Positions 62,147-64,000 of a stretch of 64,000 nucleotides of DNA are shown piece by piece. The position numbers were made by a program, and so were the translations under genes. The notes below the pieces were generated by a model that did not search any database, was not told the DNA's origin, and worked only from the letters and a program-made list of their open reading frames with translations. The DNA is from Cenococcum geophilum 1.58 (lineage: Eukaryota; Ascomycota; Dothideomycetes; Gloniales; Gloniaceae). Where the stretch lies: NCBI GenBank assembly GCA_001692895.1, contig KV748215.1, positions 124,001 to 188,000 of the forward strand. Reading direction: 5' to 3'. Position 1 is the first letter of the stretch; each line of letters begins with the position of its first letter.

Positions 62147-63657
62147 TAAGGACTGTCCCTTTAAATATATTAGTATATAATAAGTCCCGCTTAATCTCTA
62201 ATCCTTTTTATAAGTTAGGCGTAAGGCTTAGAGGCTAGGTTTAATTAATGGTTGCCTTATATATATAAGAGCTGTCTACCTCTTTAGGTATACTATTAAA
62301 CTGACTTATATTTTAAGTATATATATAAAGTAGATGCAATAATAGATTTAGTACTTTTTAGTTATTAAGCCTCTATTATATAAATACCCAATAGAACTAA
62401 AATAAGGTCAGTAATATATATATAGCTAAGTAATTATAGAACACTAAGCTAATTATTAGAAAATGCTATTCTAAATAGTAATAAATAACTCCGCCGCAAA
62501 TATTTTCTAGTAGTTAGATATAATATACTAGGTAGTTATATACCTAGCATATAGTAATAAGAACTAAGAGTATATTGCTAAATATATAATATATAGGGAG
62601 CGCCTTATTATAAGATAAATAAGAGCTCTATTAGAGTATAGGCTATTTCTTAATTAAAATTTACTCTTGTTTACGTGTTTAGTTTTTTAGTTCTCTTAGC
62701 ATTAGTAAGGCAACTAGCTATAAATTTAAATCGCATTATATAAAGGTTAAGATTTTTTTAAGTTAAAGATATAAATTCTCTTGCCCTTAAAGTTTATAGA
62801 TATTAGGAGGAGTAGTCCCTAGACCTATCTAATAAAAACTCTACCTATTTTATTTTGCAGCTTCTATAAGATTAAGGTATTATAGTCCTTAAAGGTATAA
62901 CTAATATTATTCTAAAGTGGCCGTAAAATAACAAAAATAAGGTTATACTAGTTTTCTTTCCTTTAAGAAAAAAGGGGCTCTACTTACTAATACCTTTAAA
63001 GTTTATAAATGCCATTATTAGTTTTACTAGGGATGGTAGTTTCTATATTTTATATATTAAAAAATATAGCCTCCCTTAATATACCTTACTTTAGCTTAAA
63101 TAATTACTGGATTAGAAATAGCTAGCTAATAACAATAATATTATTACTATTAGTTACTATTACCTTAGAGGAGATATTAATTAGAGATGGATTATATAGT
63201 ATAATCTAGCCCTTTAAAAAAAGAGACTAATAGAATATCTATTATTAAAGCATGTGGAGAGAATATATAAGTAATTATGCCTATTAATTAAACCAGCTCT
63301 TATTAAAATTAGTATTATTTAAAATAGATAGCTAAGATAATTAAGTTTAACTCCTACTATTAGAGAAGGAAATGTAATAGTAGTTTATTATATATAGAAT
63401 GAAAATAGGCCCACCTAATAAAGTAGTAAGATGTAACTAATTTGCGTTATTTAAGATATATTTTATTTAATCTATTTATTAAGAGTTCTAAAGCTATGCC
63501 TATAAACCCTAGCCTGCTCTAAATATAAGATCCCTAAAGGAAATATTAGTAGCGCAAGGTTCTATCCTAAATTTAAAAACCTCCTTACTATAACTTCTTA
63601 GTTTACCTACCAGAAACTTTATATACGGAGCTATATATCTAAAATCCCCTTTAATAC
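62147..63657. other. RIP-degraded region, unassigned
   Basis: TA-rich, no frames or repeats I can assign. Confidence 0.4.
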
Positions 63658-63849
63658 TATTGGTCTCACAAGGTAATATCACATAGCTACGGTTTATAGA
63701 TAGTATAATAATTGTTATTGATTCTTTAGGGGGGGGCGAGGAGCTTAGGGCTCCTCGCCACACTAGTGCCGCGGCAACACGTGACGGCAACTTACCGCAC
63801 GTAACGGTAACTTGCCGCACGTAACGGCAACTTGCCTATATTCCCAACA
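63658..63849 (-). repeat. 3' LTR of a second Copia element, minus orientation
   Basis: 192 bp, related to the 164-bp LTR of the Copia at 35167-41140. Read on the minus strand it begins TGTTGGGAATATAGGCAAG and ends near ...GAGACCAATA. It is longer because of a 20-bp tandem unit (63784-63836, ACGGCAACTTACCGCACGTA, 2.6 copies). The 103-codon minus ORF through it is fortuitous. Confidence 0.82.
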
Positions 63850-64000
63850 TTGGCAACTCTTCTTTTACGGTTGCCATCTACATATAGATACCGCTTGACT
63901 AGCGTAACAAATATCAATCCTCCTTACTTACTATTGCCATTATAATATAAGTCTCACTATCCCAAAAGTTTGCCTCTTAGCACGTGGTGCTTTCTTACTT
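63850..64000 (-). mobile_element. Copia element, 3' internal end, continues off the right edge
   Basis: The minus strand reads ...GATGGCAACCGTAAAAGAAG then AGTTGCC directly before the LTR, matching the corresponding end of the first Copia at about 40948-40976. The element therefore lies mainly beyond position 64000. Confidence 0.75.

Noticed and set aside
63509-63820. 103-codon minus-strand ORF
   Set aside because: It runs through a Copia LTR and its flank; no domain and no conservation with the other LTR frame.

Overview
The window looks like a filamentous ascomycete (Pezizomycotina) chromosome segment. The genes have several short introns of about 50-100 bases, often with CTAAC/CTGAC-type branch sites, and the fungal families are recognisable. 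Most of the window is AT- and TA-rich transposon relic in which CpA has been converted to TpA on both strands. This is the signature expected of repeat-induced point mutation (RIP).

Layout. (1) 1-17,620 is a nest of RIP-degraded transposons. A minus-strand Ty3/Gypsy relic (element D) is cut by a second Gypsy (A), which is itself cut by a third Gypsy with both LTRs (B, 3898-9870). A Fot1/Pogo-type transposase relic follows. (2) 17,620-31,640 is an island of normal base composition. It holds a minus-strand gene for an ankyrin/TPR-like protein with a STAND-type N-terminal region, and a plus-strand 13-exon MFS transporter that reads through intact with a palindromic MITE in one intron. It also holds a truncated glutathione S-transferase pseudogene, a 19-codon F-box-like stub, and a broken NB-ARC (STAND/NLR) gene split by a 971-bp hAT element with a perfect 8-bp target duplication. 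(3) 31,640-64,000 is again RIP-degraded. It contains a 35-bp minisatellite, a probable Crypton relic, a Copia element with both LTRs (35167-41140) and a decayed HET-NACHT-WD40 gene (41760-47330) with a LINE inserted in its WD40 array. A chromodomain-type Gypsy with both LTRs (C, 47665-55680), a Tad-like LINE tail, several kilobases I cannot assign, and the 3' end of a second Copia complete it.

The non-transposon genes share a theme. Three are NLR/STAND or incompatibility-type genes: one apparently intact (TPR-ankyrin), one recently broken (NB-ARC) and one RIP-destroyed (HET-NACHT-WD40). A transporter and a GST remnant accompany them. The region reads as a transposon-rich accessory compartment in which fungal NLR-type genes decay. 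I see no tRNA, rRNA or CRISPR array. Gene models with introns were spliced by hand from frame, splice sites and family resemblance.
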